Assembly: GCA_943914115.1 (NCBI GenBank)
Contig: CALUAU010000098.1
Location: 1 to 7,631, forward strand
DNA: 7,631 nucleotides
Direction of reading: 5' to 3'
Source: an uncultured Microbacteriaceae bacterium
Lineage (GTDB): Bacteria > Actinomycetota > Actinomycetes > Actinomycetales > Microbacteriaceae
Part shown: one piece after another, positions 1-6,229 of the stretch
How the letters are laid out: each line of letters begins with the position of its first letter
Position numbering within the stretch: position 1 is the first letter of the stretch
Notes under the pieces: model-generated
Database searches by the model: none
What the model was told of the DNA's origin: nothing
The model's input: the letters and a program-made list of their open reading frames with translations, nothing else
Translations under genes and position numbers: made by a program

Positions 1-1
1 C

Positions 2-1795
2 ACCGAGGCCGACCCCGACCACATCGTGTTCGAAGAGCTCACCGACGGCGATGGGGTCACGCAGATCAGCACCGCCGAGTTCAAGGAGCGGGTGGTGGAA
101 CTGGCCAAGGGTTTGGTGGGCGCGGGTATTCAGCCCGGGCAGCGTGTGGCCATTCTTTCGCCAACCCGGTTTGAGTGGGCGCTGCTCGATCTGGCGATGC
201 AGGTGATCGGAGCCGTTGTGGTGCCGATCTACGAAACCTCGGCGCTCGCGCAGGTGCAGATGATCCTCGGCGATAGCGAGGCGGTGGCAGCGATCGGTGC
301 CAGCGCCGAACATGTTGAACGACTGCGACAGGCCTTTGCCGAATTGGGGCTCGAACAAGCCCGGGTGTGGGGAATGGACGCCGACCTCGAACCCAACCTT
401 GCCGATCTGTGCGCCGCCGGTGTCGAGGTGACGGATGCGGAGATTGAGCGGCTGCGGCAGCTACCCACACATGAGAGCCTCGCGAGCATCGTCTACACCT
501 CCGGCACCACCTCGCGGCCCAAAGGCGTGCTCATCAGTCACGGCAACTTTCTCGGCCAGGTGATGGCGGTTGCCGATAAATACCGCGGTTTCGCTAACGA
601 ACAGGCCAACACACTGCTGTTTTTGCCGATGGCGCATGTGCTGGCGCGTGGCGTGTTCTATATCTGTCTCGCATCCGGGGTGCGCGTGGCGCTTATCGGC
701 GACCCAAAGCTCGCCGTGCCGGCCATGTCTACCCTCAAACCCACGTTCGTGATGGTCGTGCCCCGCGTGCTGCAGAAGATTCTCGTTGCCGCCGGCGATG
801 CCGCTCGCGAGAAACGGTTGTACTGGTTGTGGGAGCGAGCTCGAGAGTTTGCGCATCTGCGCGGGATGCGGATGGAAGCGGTTGATGCGGGCAGGGCGGT
901 CGCACCGATCACCGCCCGTGGGCGGCTGCGTTTCAAGCTCTATGATCAGCTGTTTTATCGACGTATCCGCGCCAAACTCGGTGGCCGGATGCAGCAGATC
1001 TTGGTGGGTGCCGCGGCCCTATCGCCCGATTTGGCGCTCACCTTCCGCGGTATCGGAATCCCGATTATTGAGGGATACGGGCTCACCGAAACGACCGCGC
1101 CGCTCACCGGCAACCTGTTGGATGATTTTGTCTCTGAAACGGTTGGCTACCCGATGCCCGGATCGTCGGTGCGGATCGCCGATGATGGCGAGGTGCTCGC
1201 GAAAGGGCCCGGCGTGTGTCGCGGATACACCTCGGCCGAGGCGACCGCAGAAGCGTTCGTGGATGGTTGGTTTCGCACCGGCGACTATGGCGAACTCGAC
1301 GAACGCGGCCGGTTGATGCTGCGCGGTCGCCGCGGTGACATGATCGTCACCGCGGGCGGCAAGAACATGCTGCCCACCGAGTGGGAGCAGACAGTTGAGT
1401 CGACCGACCTGGTGGCACACGCGGTTGTGGTGGGCGAGGGGAAACCGTTTTTGGGTGGGCTGATCGTGCTCGACTCTGAAGCCGTAAAGAGGTGGGCGCT
1501 GCGCGAACGCATCGCTGATCTCCCGTCGCTCGAGCTGCCTGACCTCGGTGGGCACCTGCGCGTCGTACACGAACGGCTGCACGAAGTGGTGCGCAAAGTT
1601 GTTGAAGAGGCGAACTCGCGACTATCGCGAGCCGAGCAGATCCGCAAATTCGAGCTGGTGATTGCCGACCTTACCGACGCTGGTGGTCTGGTCACCCCGA
1701 CGTTGAAGCTCAAGCGCAAAGAGCTCGTGAAGCAACTGCGCACGGTAATCGACCGCATCTACGAGGTGCTGCCAGGAAACCCGCGCAATTCATAG
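2..1795 (+). CDS. Long-chain fatty-acid--CoA ligase (AMP-forming), 5' end cut by the window
   Basis: This enzyme activates a fatty acid with ATP to an acyl-adenylate and transfers it to coenzyme A; it acts in the cytoplasm or at the inner membrane face. Numbering from the GTG at 26, the ANL-superfamily motifs are in order: P-loop YTSGTTSRPKG at residues 157-167, LPMAHV at 200-205, GYGLTE at 350-355, WFRTGD with the ribose-binding Asp at 415-420, hinge region GRRGDMIVTAGGKN at 434-447, and the C-terminal TPTLKLKRK at 557-565 with the adenylation lysine. No key motif is missing. The frame stays open to the left edge, and the residues before 26 (TEADPDHI) fit the usual family N-terminus. The GTG at 26 is therefore probably internal, with about 15-30 residues missing. 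It resembles actinobacterial FadD15-type ligases; chain length and substrate cannot be read from the sequence. It ends in TAG at 1793, 173 bp before leuC. Confidence 0.93.
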   Translation, partial: TEADPDHIVFEELTDGDGVTQISTAEFKERVVELAKGLVGAGIQPGQRVAILSPTRFEWALLDLAMQVIGAVVVPIYETSALAQVQMILGDSEAVAAIGASAEHVERLRQAFAELGLEQARVWGMDADLEPNLADLCAAGVEVTDAEIERLRQLPTHESLASIVYTSGTTSRPKGVLISHGNFLGQVMAVADKYRGFANEQANTLLFLPMAHVLARGVFYICLASGVRVALIGDPKLAVPAMSTLKPTFVMVVPRVLQKILVAAGDAAREKRLYWLWERAREFAHLRGMRMEAVDAGRAVAPITARGRLRFKLYDQLFYRRIRAKLGGRMQQILVGAAALSPDLALTFRGIGIPIIEGYGLTETTAPLTGNLLDDFVSETVGYPMPGSSVRIADDGEVLAKGPGVCRGYTSAEATAEAFVDGWFRTGDYGELDERGRLMLRGRRGDMIVTAGGKNMLPTEWEQTVESTDLVAHAVVVGEGKPFLGGLIVLDSEAVKRWALRERIADLPSLELPDLGGHLRVVHERLHEVVRKVVEEANSRLSRAEQIRKFELVIADLTDAGGLVTPTLKLKRKELVKQLRTVIDRIYEVLPGNPRNS

Positions 1796-1813
1796 CGCAT
1801 GTCGCTTCCTGGC
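1771..1813 (+). terminator. Inverted repeat spanning the acyl-CoA ligase stop; weak terminator candidate
   Basis: GCCAGGAA (1771-1778) and TTCCTGGC (1806-1813) are perfect 8-bp reverse complements enclosing 27 nt that include the TAG stop. The enclosed segment can itself fold by GCGC (1783-1786) pairing with GCGC (1795-1798). No T-run follows, so it is not a classical intrinsic terminator; high-GC actinobacteria often lack the T-run. Position at a gene end before a promoter is the main argument, and chance is possible. Confidence 0.3.
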
Positions 1814-1839
1814 TGGGATACGACCGGTACGAAGCTCGG

Positions 1840-1856
1840 TGTTAGCATTGCTGGCA
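1840..1856 (+). promoter_or_regulatory. Probable extended -10 promoter for the leuC operon
   Basis: TGTTAGCAT at 1840-1848 matches an extended -10 (TGn followed by TAnnnT, here TAGCAT at 1843-1848). Seven bases later, at 1856, is an A that would be a well-placed transcription start. No convincing -35 is seen: the hexamer at 17-bp spacing, 1820-1825, is ACGACC. That is acceptable for an extended -10 promoter. It lies in the only intergenic gap of the window, 113 bp before leuC. The predicted start site coincides with the ATG of the small upstream ORF. Confidence 0.5.
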
Positions 1857-1900
1857 TGCGTTTCTGGCTGCGGCGACTTCCCTGCCGCGGCGGGTGGTGA
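1856..1900 (+). CDS. Putative leaderless 14-residue upstream ORF (leader peptide) before leuC
   Basis: ATG at 1856 opens a 14-codon frame, MRFWLRRLPCRGGW, closed by TGA at 1898-1900. The ATG sits where transcription from the TAGCAT -10 box should begin and has no Shine-Dalgarno sequence, as expected for a leaderless mRNA; leaderless starts are common in actinobacteria. The last four codons and the stop overlap the left arm and loop of a perfect 10-bp inverted repeat, so ribosome position could change RNA folding. Against a classical leucine attenuator, there are only two Leu codons (CTG, CTT) and they are not adjacent; Arg (four codons), Trp (two) and Cys (one) are equally possible sensors. 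A chance ORF of this length is easy to obtain, so the case rests on promoter spacing and hairpin overlap. Confidence 0.35.
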   Translation: MRFWLRRLPCRGGW

Positions 1901-1922
1901 CCACTGGCGACTCCCGCCGCGG
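1870..1922 (+). promoter_or_regulatory. Leader hairpin with a competing alternative stem (possible attenuator)
   Basis: CCGCGGCGGG (1885-1894) and CCCGCCGCGG (1913-1922) are perfect 10-bp reverse complements with an 18-nt loop. A competing stem is GCGGC (1870-1874) with GCCGC (1884-1888), which uses the left arm of the larger hairpin. Thus the two folds exclude each other. The TGA of the small upstream ORF (1898-1900) lies in the loop of the large hairpin. No T-run follows, so factor-independent termination is not evident; Rho-dependent or translational control would be equally possible. Within the loop, GTGGT-G-ACCAC (1894-1904) is also a dyad that could bind a protein as DNA. Confidence 0.45.
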
Positions 1923-1934
1923 AGGCCTACCGCG

Positions 1935-1957
1935 CCTGAACCCGCACGATCAGGAGA
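1935..1957 (+). promoter_or_regulatory. leuC ribosome-binding site, partly maskable by a short stem
   Basis: AGGAGA at 1952-1957 lies 11 nt before the ATG at 1969 and fixes that ATG as the leuC start. CCTGA (1935-1939) can pair with TCAGG (1950-1954), covering the first half of this site. AGGC (1923-1926) can instead pair with GCCT (1934-1937), which would free it. The site itself is clear; the masking stems are only 4-5 bp and may be chance. Confidence 0.6.
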
Positions 1958-1968
1958 TCCCCTTAGAC

Positions 1969-3414
1969 ATGACGAACAATGCTCAACCCCGCACGCTGGC
2001 CGAAAAAGTGTGGGCAGCTCACGTAGTAAAGCACGGCGAGAACGGCACTCCCGACCTGCTCTACATCGACCTCCACATCATGCACGAGGTCACCAGTCCG
2101 CAGGCATTCGATGGCCTGCGTCAGGCAGGTCGACAGGTGCGACGCCCCGACCTCACCATTGCCACTGAAGACCACAACACTCCAACCGAGAACATCCTCG
2201 GCACAATCGCCGATGAGACTTCGCGCAAACAGATCAATGCGCTGCGCACCAACGCTGAAGAGTTTGGTATTCGGTTGCACTCGCTCGGTGACCGCGAACA
2301 GGGCATTGTGCACGTGGTTGGTCCGCAGCTTGGGCTGACTATGCCCGGCATCACCGTGGTGTGTGGCGACTCGCACACCTCGACTCACGGTGCGTTCGGT
2401 GCCATGGCATTCGGTATTGGCACCAGCGAGGTAGAGCATGTGCTCGCCACTCAGACGCTGCCGCTGAAACCGTTCAAGACTATGGCCATCAATGTTGAGG
2501 GTGAGTTGCGTCCCGGCGTTACGGCCAAAGACATCATTCTCGCCGTGATCGCCAAGATCGGCACCGGCGGCGGTGCCGGCTACGTGTTTGAATACCGCGG
2601 CTCGGCCATCCGCTCACTTTCGATGGAAGGTCGGATGACCATTTGCAATATGTCGATCGAGGGCGGCGCGCGGGCCGGCATGGTGGCGTCGGATGAAACC
2701 ACGTTTGCATATCTGAAGGGCCGCCCGCACGCGCCGCAGGGCGCCGACTGGGATGCGGCCGTTGAATATTGGCGCTCGCTGGCAACCGACGATGGCGCGG
2801 TGTTCGATGCCGAGGTTGACATCGACGCGAGCGCGCTCGAGCCCTTTGTTACCTGGGGCACCAACCCCGGCCAGGGCGTATCGCTGAGTGAAAACGTGCC
2901 GAACCCGGCCGACTTTAGCGACCCGATCGATCGGGCCACTGCTGAGCGTGCGCTTGAATACATGGGTCTTGAAGCCGGTACGCCGATGAAGCAGATCGCG
3001 GTTGACACCGTGTTTATGGGTTCGTGCACGAACTCGCGCATTGAAGATCTGCGCGCTTTTGCCAGCGTGATTAAAGGTCGGAAGAAAGCTGACGGGGTGC
3101 GGGTGATGGTCGTTCCCGGTTCGGCTCGCGTGCGGCTTCAGGCCGAGGCCGAGGGAATTGACAAGATTGTGCGCGACTTTGGGGCCGAGTGGCGATTTGC
3201 TGGCTGCTCAATGTGCCTCGGGATGAACCCCGACCAGCTCCAGCCTGGCGAGCGCTGTGCATCCACCTCGAACCGCAACTTTGAGGGTCGCCAGGGTAAG
3301 GGCGGCCGCACACACCTGGTGTCACCGCTGGTCGCTGCCGCGACCGCGGTGCGGGGCACGCTCTCGAGCCCGTGGGATCTGGAAGCCATCGAGTCGGAAG
3401 GGAAGGCCGCCTAA
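1969..3414 (+). CDS. leuC: 3-isopropylmalate dehydratase large subunit
   Basis: With LeuD this forms isopropylmalate isomerase, which converts 2-isopropylmalate to 3-isopropylmalate through a [4Fe-4S] cluster in cytoplasmic leucine biosynthesis. The protein is 481 residues, close to the family length. Aconitase-family signatures are present: VCGDSHTSTHG at 131-141, and the three cluster cysteines C353 (GSCTNSR), C413 and C416 (GCSMCLG). Their spacing equals that of the Escherichia coli protein (C347, C407, C410), shifted by six. The N-terminus MTNNAQPRTLAEKVW fits the family. An upstream in-frame GTG at 1894 would add 25 residues of leader-derived sequence; I reject it because the AGGAGA site precedes the ATG at 1969 and the conserved part begins there. 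The TAA stop at 3412 directly touches the leuD ATG. Homoaconitase is the main alternative, unlikely given the separate leuD partner. Confidence 0.97.
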   Translation: MTNNAQPRTLAEKVWAAHVVKHGENGTPDLLYIDLHIMHEVTSPQAFDGLRQAGRQVRRPDLTIATEDHNTPTENILGTIADETSRKQINALRTNAEEFGIRLHSLGDREQGIVHVVGPQLGLTMPGITVVCGDSHTSTHGAFGAMAFGIGTSEVEHVLATQTLPLKPFKTMAINVEGELRPGVTAKDIILAVIAKIGTGGGAGYVFEYRGSAIRSLSMEGRMTICNMSIEGGARAGMVASDETTFAYLKGRPHAPQGADWDAAVEYWRSLATDDGAVFDAEVDIDASALEPFVTWGTNPGQGVSLSENVPNPADFSDPIDRATAERALEYMGLEAGTPMKQIAVDTVFMGSCTNSRIEDLRAFASVIKGRKKADGVRVMVVPGSARVRLQAEAEGIDKIVRDFGAEWRFAGCSMCLGMNPDQLQPGERCASTSNRNFEGRQGKGGRTHLVSPLVAAATAVRGTLSSPWDLEAIESEGKAA

Positions 3415-4065
3415 ATGGAGCCCGTAACCACTGTTGTTGGCACCGCGGTGCCGCTGCGCCGCTCGAATGTCGACACCGATCAGATTATTCCCGCGGTGTA
3501 TCTCAAGCGCATCACCAAAACTGGTTTCGATGACGCCCTGTTTGCCCGCTGGCGTCAAGACCCCGAATTCGTGCTCAACGACCCTGCCTACGTCAACCCG
3601 CGGGTGCTGGTGGTTGGCTCCGACTTTGGCACCGGTTCGAGCCGTGAACACGCCGTTTGGGCGCTGCGCGACTACGGCTTCCGGGCCATCGTCGGCTCAC
3701 GATTCGGTGAAATCTTCAAGGGCAACTCGGGTAAGCAGGGGCTGCTGATCGCGCAGATCTCCGAGTCGGAGGTCGAACAGCTGTGGGGTGCGATTGAAGC
3801 GAACCCCGGCGTCGAAGCAACGATCGATCTCGAAGCCCGCACCGTGAGCGTGGGCGAGGTGAGTTTCAACTTTGAGATCGACGACTACACCCGCTGGCGG
3901 CTCATGGAGGGCCTCGACGATATTGCGCTCACCCTGCGCGACGAAGCCGCCATCACCGACTTTGAAGCAAAGCGGCCCAGCTGGATGCCAAAAACCCTTC
4001 CGGCACTGGGCGGAACCGAACCCGGCACGATCGCCGATGATGCGACTGAGGATGTCAACGCGTGA
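3415..4065 (+). CDS. leuD: 3-isopropylmalate dehydratase small subunit
   Basis: This is the swivelling small subunit of isopropylmalate isomerase, partner of the LeuC just upstream. The 216-residue protein carries the family signature GSDFGTGSSREHA at residues 68-80, an N-terminal NVDTDQIIPAVYLK segment, and RWRLMEGLDDIALTL in the C-terminal half. It ends with a tail of about 30 residues containing RPSWMPKTLP, followed by an acidic end; it is a little longer than the enterobacterial protein. The ATG follows the leuC stop with no gap, and a purine-rich stretch (GAAGGGAAGG, 3397-3406) inside the leuC end serves as ribosome-binding site 8 nt upstream. Tight coupling suits a subunit needed in equal amount. 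The TGA stop overlaps the GTG start of murA by four bases. Confidence 0.97.
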   Translation: MEPVTTVVGTAVPLRRSNVDTDQIIPAVYLKRITKTGFDDALFARWRQDPEFVLNDPAYVNPRVLVVGSDFGTGSSREHAVWALRDYGFRAIVGSRFGEIFKGNSGKQGLLIAQISESEVEQLWGAIEANPGVEATIDLEARTVSVGEVSFNFEIDDYTRWRLMEGLDDIALTLRDEAAITDFEAKRPSWMPKTLPALGGTEPGTIADDATEDVNA

Positions 4066-5432
4066 ACAGTTTGAGTGAGGCCGCAGCAGCAGCGGGTAAA
4101 TCGGTCGGACTAACCTCCGACACCATCACCTTTTCGGGCGGCCGCCCCCTGAACGGCCGCATTGTGGTGCGCGGTGCGAAAAACTTTGTCACCAAAGCCA
4201 TGGTTGCAGCGCTGCTGGGTGATTCGCCGAGCACCCTGCGTGATGTTCCCGATATTTCGGATGTGCGCGTGGTTTCGGGGCTGCTTGGTGCCCACGGCGT
4301 GATGATCGAACGTGACGTTGACGGCGGCATTATCCGCCTCGATCCCACGAACGTGAAGTCGGCACACATGGCCGAGATCAACGCACACGCCGGTTCCAGC
4401 CGCATCCCGATTCTGTTTTGCGGCCCGTTGCTGCACCAGCTAGGCGAAGCATTCATCCCCGACCTGGGCGGCTGCCGCATCGGTGACCGACCGATCGACT
4501 TCCACCTGTCGGCGCTGCGTGCGTTCGGTGCCGTGGTCGACAAGCTGCCCGAGGGTATTCACCTCACCGCTCCCGAAGGGCTGCGTGGCACGAAGATCCG
4601 CCTCGACTATCCGTCGGTGGGCACCACCGAACAGGTGCTGTTGACCGCGGTGCGCGCCAAGGGCCTCACCGAGCTGTCAAACGCGGCCATCGAGCCCGAG
4701 ATCATGGACCTCATCAATGTGCTACAGAAGATGGGTGCCGTGATTTCGGTTGATGCCGACCGTGTCATCCGAGTTGAGGGTGTGAAACGGCTCAGCGGTT
4801 ACGACCACCGGTCGATCTTCGACCGCAACGAAGCTGCCAGCTGGGCGGCTGCGGCGCTCGCCACCGGTGGCGAGATCTTTGTCGAGGGTGCGCAACAGGC
4901 AGAGATGCTCACGTTCCTCAACGTCTTCCGCAAATCGGGCGGTATTTTCGAGGTGTTCGATGACGGGATCCGTTTCGCACACCCCGGCACCCCGCTCAAG
5001 CCCGTAGTGATCGAAACCGATGTGCACCCGGGGTTCATGACCGACTGGCAGCAGCCGCTGGTGGTGGCTCTCACACAAGCCACCGGTGTGTCGATCGTGC
5101 ACGAAACCGTGTACGAACAGCGTTTCGGTTTTACCGAGGCGCTGGTCAAGATGGGCGCCACAATCGAGCTGCACCGCGAGTGCTTGGGCGGCCAAAAATG
5201 CCGGTTCGGGCAGCGCAACTTTGTGCACTCGGCGGTTATTTCGGGGCCCACCAAGATGCACGGCGCCAATATTGAGGTGCCGGATCTGCGCGGCGGGTTC
5301 AGCCACCTGATCGCAGCGCTCATGGCAGACGGTGAATCTACCGTGACGAATGTCGGCATCATTGCCCGCGGCTACGAGAACTTTCTCGGCAAACTCAAGC
5401 TGCTCGGTGCCGAGTTCACGGTCGAAAGCTAA
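4062..5432 (+). CDS. murA: UDP-N-acetylglucosamine 1-carboxyvinyltransferase
   Basis: MurA transfers enolpyruvate from phosphoenolpyruvate to UDP-GlcNAc, the first committed cytoplasmic step of peptidoglycan synthesis and the target of fosfomycin. The 456-residue protein (E. coli has 419) has an N-terminal extension of about 20 residues. By eye, the active-site residues align with E. coli: RGAKN (Lys22 equivalent), R114 (Arg91; the spacing of 24 residues to the catalytic Cys is identical), C138 in GGCRIGDRPID (Cys115), R143 (Arg120), HPGFMTDWQ (Asp305), PDLRGG (Arg371) and ARGYENF (Arg397). The rest is rather divergent, as in an actinobacterial branch. The GTG start at 4062 shares GTGA with the leuD stop, and GAGGA (4048-4052) lies 9 nt upstream. 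EPSP synthase (AroA) belongs to the same fold, but the GGC loop and GAKN motif favour MurA. plsC starts 5 bp downstream. Confidence 0.94.
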   Translation: MNSLSEAAAAAGKSVGLTSDTITFSGGRPLNGRIVVRGAKNFVTKAMVAALLGDSPSTLRDVPDISDVRVVSGLLGAHGVMIERDVDGGIIRLDPTNVKSAHMAEINAHAGSSRIPILFCGPLLHQLGEAFIPDLGGCRIGDRPIDFHLSALRAFGAVVDKLPEGIHLTAPEGLRGTKIRLDYPSVGTTEQVLLTAVRAKGLTELSNAAIEPEIMDLINVLQKMGAVISVDADRVIRVEGVKRLSGYDHRSIFDRNEAASWAAAALATGGEIFVEGAQQAEMLTFLNVFRKSGGIFEVFDDGIRFAHPGTPLKPVVIETDVHPGFMTDWQQPLVVALTQATGVSIVHETVYEQRFGFTEALVKMGATIELHRECLGGQKCRFGQRNFVHSAVISGPTKMHGANIEVPDLRGGFSHLIAALMADGESTVTNVGIIARGYENFLGKLKLLGAEFTVES

Positions 5433-5437
5433 TCGCC

Positions 5438-6229
5438 GTGGCACGCTGGTCTCCCGAAAAAAGCCGGCCCTCGATTTTCTGGCTGATGGCAGCGCTGATC
5501 TGGTTGCCGTCGACGCTGCTGTTCAAATATGACATTCGGGGGACCCTACCGCGCACCGGGCCGTTCATTCTGACCCCCAACCACTACTCGGATATTGACC
5601 CGGTAGTGGTGGGCTTGGGGGTGTGGAAGCTCGGCCGGGCACCGCGATTCATGGCCAAAGCCTCGCTGTTCAAGATTCCGGTGGTGGGCTGGTTTTTGCG
5701 GCGCAGCGGTCAGATCCCGGTGGAACGCGGCCGCGGGCACGGCAACAGTAAGCGGGCAGCACTTGCTGCAGCACAGACGCTGGTCGACCACGGTCGCGGC
5801 GTGATTGTCTACCCCGAGGGCACGCTCACCCGCGAACCCAATGGCTGGCCGATGCGCGGGAAGTCGGGTGCGATCCGGCTGGCGCTCGCGGGCGATATTC
5901 CGATTATTCCCGTGGCCACCACGGGCGCTGATCGCGTGGTGCCGCGCTTCCAGAAGAAGTTTCGTTTCCGACTGCGCACCCCCATCGTGATGCGGGTGGG
6001 TGAACCGATTTCGGTGCGCGAACTCGTAGGTGCCCACGAAGACCGCACCACAATCGATGCGGCCACCGCGAAGGTGATGCGTGAGATCACCGGGCTGCTA
6101 GAAGAGATCCGCGGCGAAACCGCGCCCGCTGAACTGTACGATCCGGTGCGTTACGGCCAGACCGAGTTCGGTATGCCCACGGCCGAACCGCAGCAGACGC
6201 TGACCGAACGTGACGGTGACGCCAAGTGA
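5438..6229 (+). CDS. plsC: 1-acyl-sn-glycerol-3-phosphate acyltransferase, PlsC family
   Basis: Probable membrane-associated acyltransferase that adds the second acyl chain to lysophosphatidic acid, giving phosphatidic acid for phospholipids. The family blocks are in order: NHYSDIDP with the catalytic H49 and D54 (HX4D), IPVERG at 93-98, YPEGT at 125-129, and a following hydrophobic IPIIPVATTGAD. A hydrophobic stretch at about residues 13-29 is a likely membrane anchor; no cleavable signal is evident. The 263 residues include a polar C-terminal tail of about 40 residues after the fold. The GTG start at 5438 lies 5 nt after the murA stop with only a weak upstream GAAAG, so translational coupling to murA is likely. 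The neighbouring gpsA supplies glycerol-3-phosphate to the same pathway, which supports the substrate. PlsC relatives that acylate other lipids cannot be excluded. Confidence 0.9.
   Translation: MARWSPEKSRPSIFWLMAALIWLPSTLLFKYDIRGTLPRTGPFILTPNHYSDIDPVVVGLGVWKLGRAPRFMAKASLFKIPVVGWFLRRSGQIPVERGRGHGNSKRAALAAAQTLVDHGRGVIVYPEGTLTREPNGWPMRGKSGAIRLALAGDIPIIPVATTGADRVVPRFQKKFRFRLRTPIVMRVGEPISVRELVGAHEDRTTIDAATAKVMREITGLLEEIRGETAPAELYDPVRYGQTEFGMPTAEPQQTLTERDGDAK

Noticed and set aside
26..28. GTG at 26 as the real start of the acyl-CoA ligase
   Set aside because: The frame is open to the left edge, the preceding residues fit the family, and no ribosome-binding site can be seen before it.
1019..1582. 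187-codon minus-strand ORF opposite the acyl-CoA ligase
   Set aside because: Antisense shadow of conserved motif-bearing coding sequence; no independent support.
1615..1631. 7-bp hairpin CTCGCGA-CTA-TCGCGAG near the end of the acyl-CoA ligase gene
   Set aside because: Inside coding sequence about 165 bases before the stop and within the chance expectation for GC-rich DNA; no T-run.
1894..1968. Longer leuC with an in-frame GTG start at 1894 (25 extra residues)
   Set aside because: The extra residues do not resemble LeuC, the GTG lies in the leader hairpin, and a good AGGAGA site precedes the ATG at 1969.
1839..2168. 109-codon + strand ORF starting MLALLACVSGCGDF, superficially like a lipoprotein signal
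   Set aside because: It has no charged N-terminus, begins upstream of the predicted transcription start, and most of it is an out-of-frame overlap with leuC.
2932..2945. 14-bp perfect palindrome CCCGATCGATCGGG in leuC
   Set aside because: About 0.5 such palindromes are expected by chance in a window this size, it is single-copy here, and it codes ordinary LeuC residues.
4722..5444. 240-codon minus-strand ORF opposite murA
   Set aside because: It is fully antisense to the well-supported murA, and its composition is that of a shadow frame in GC-rich DNA; no recognisable motif or ribosome-binding site.
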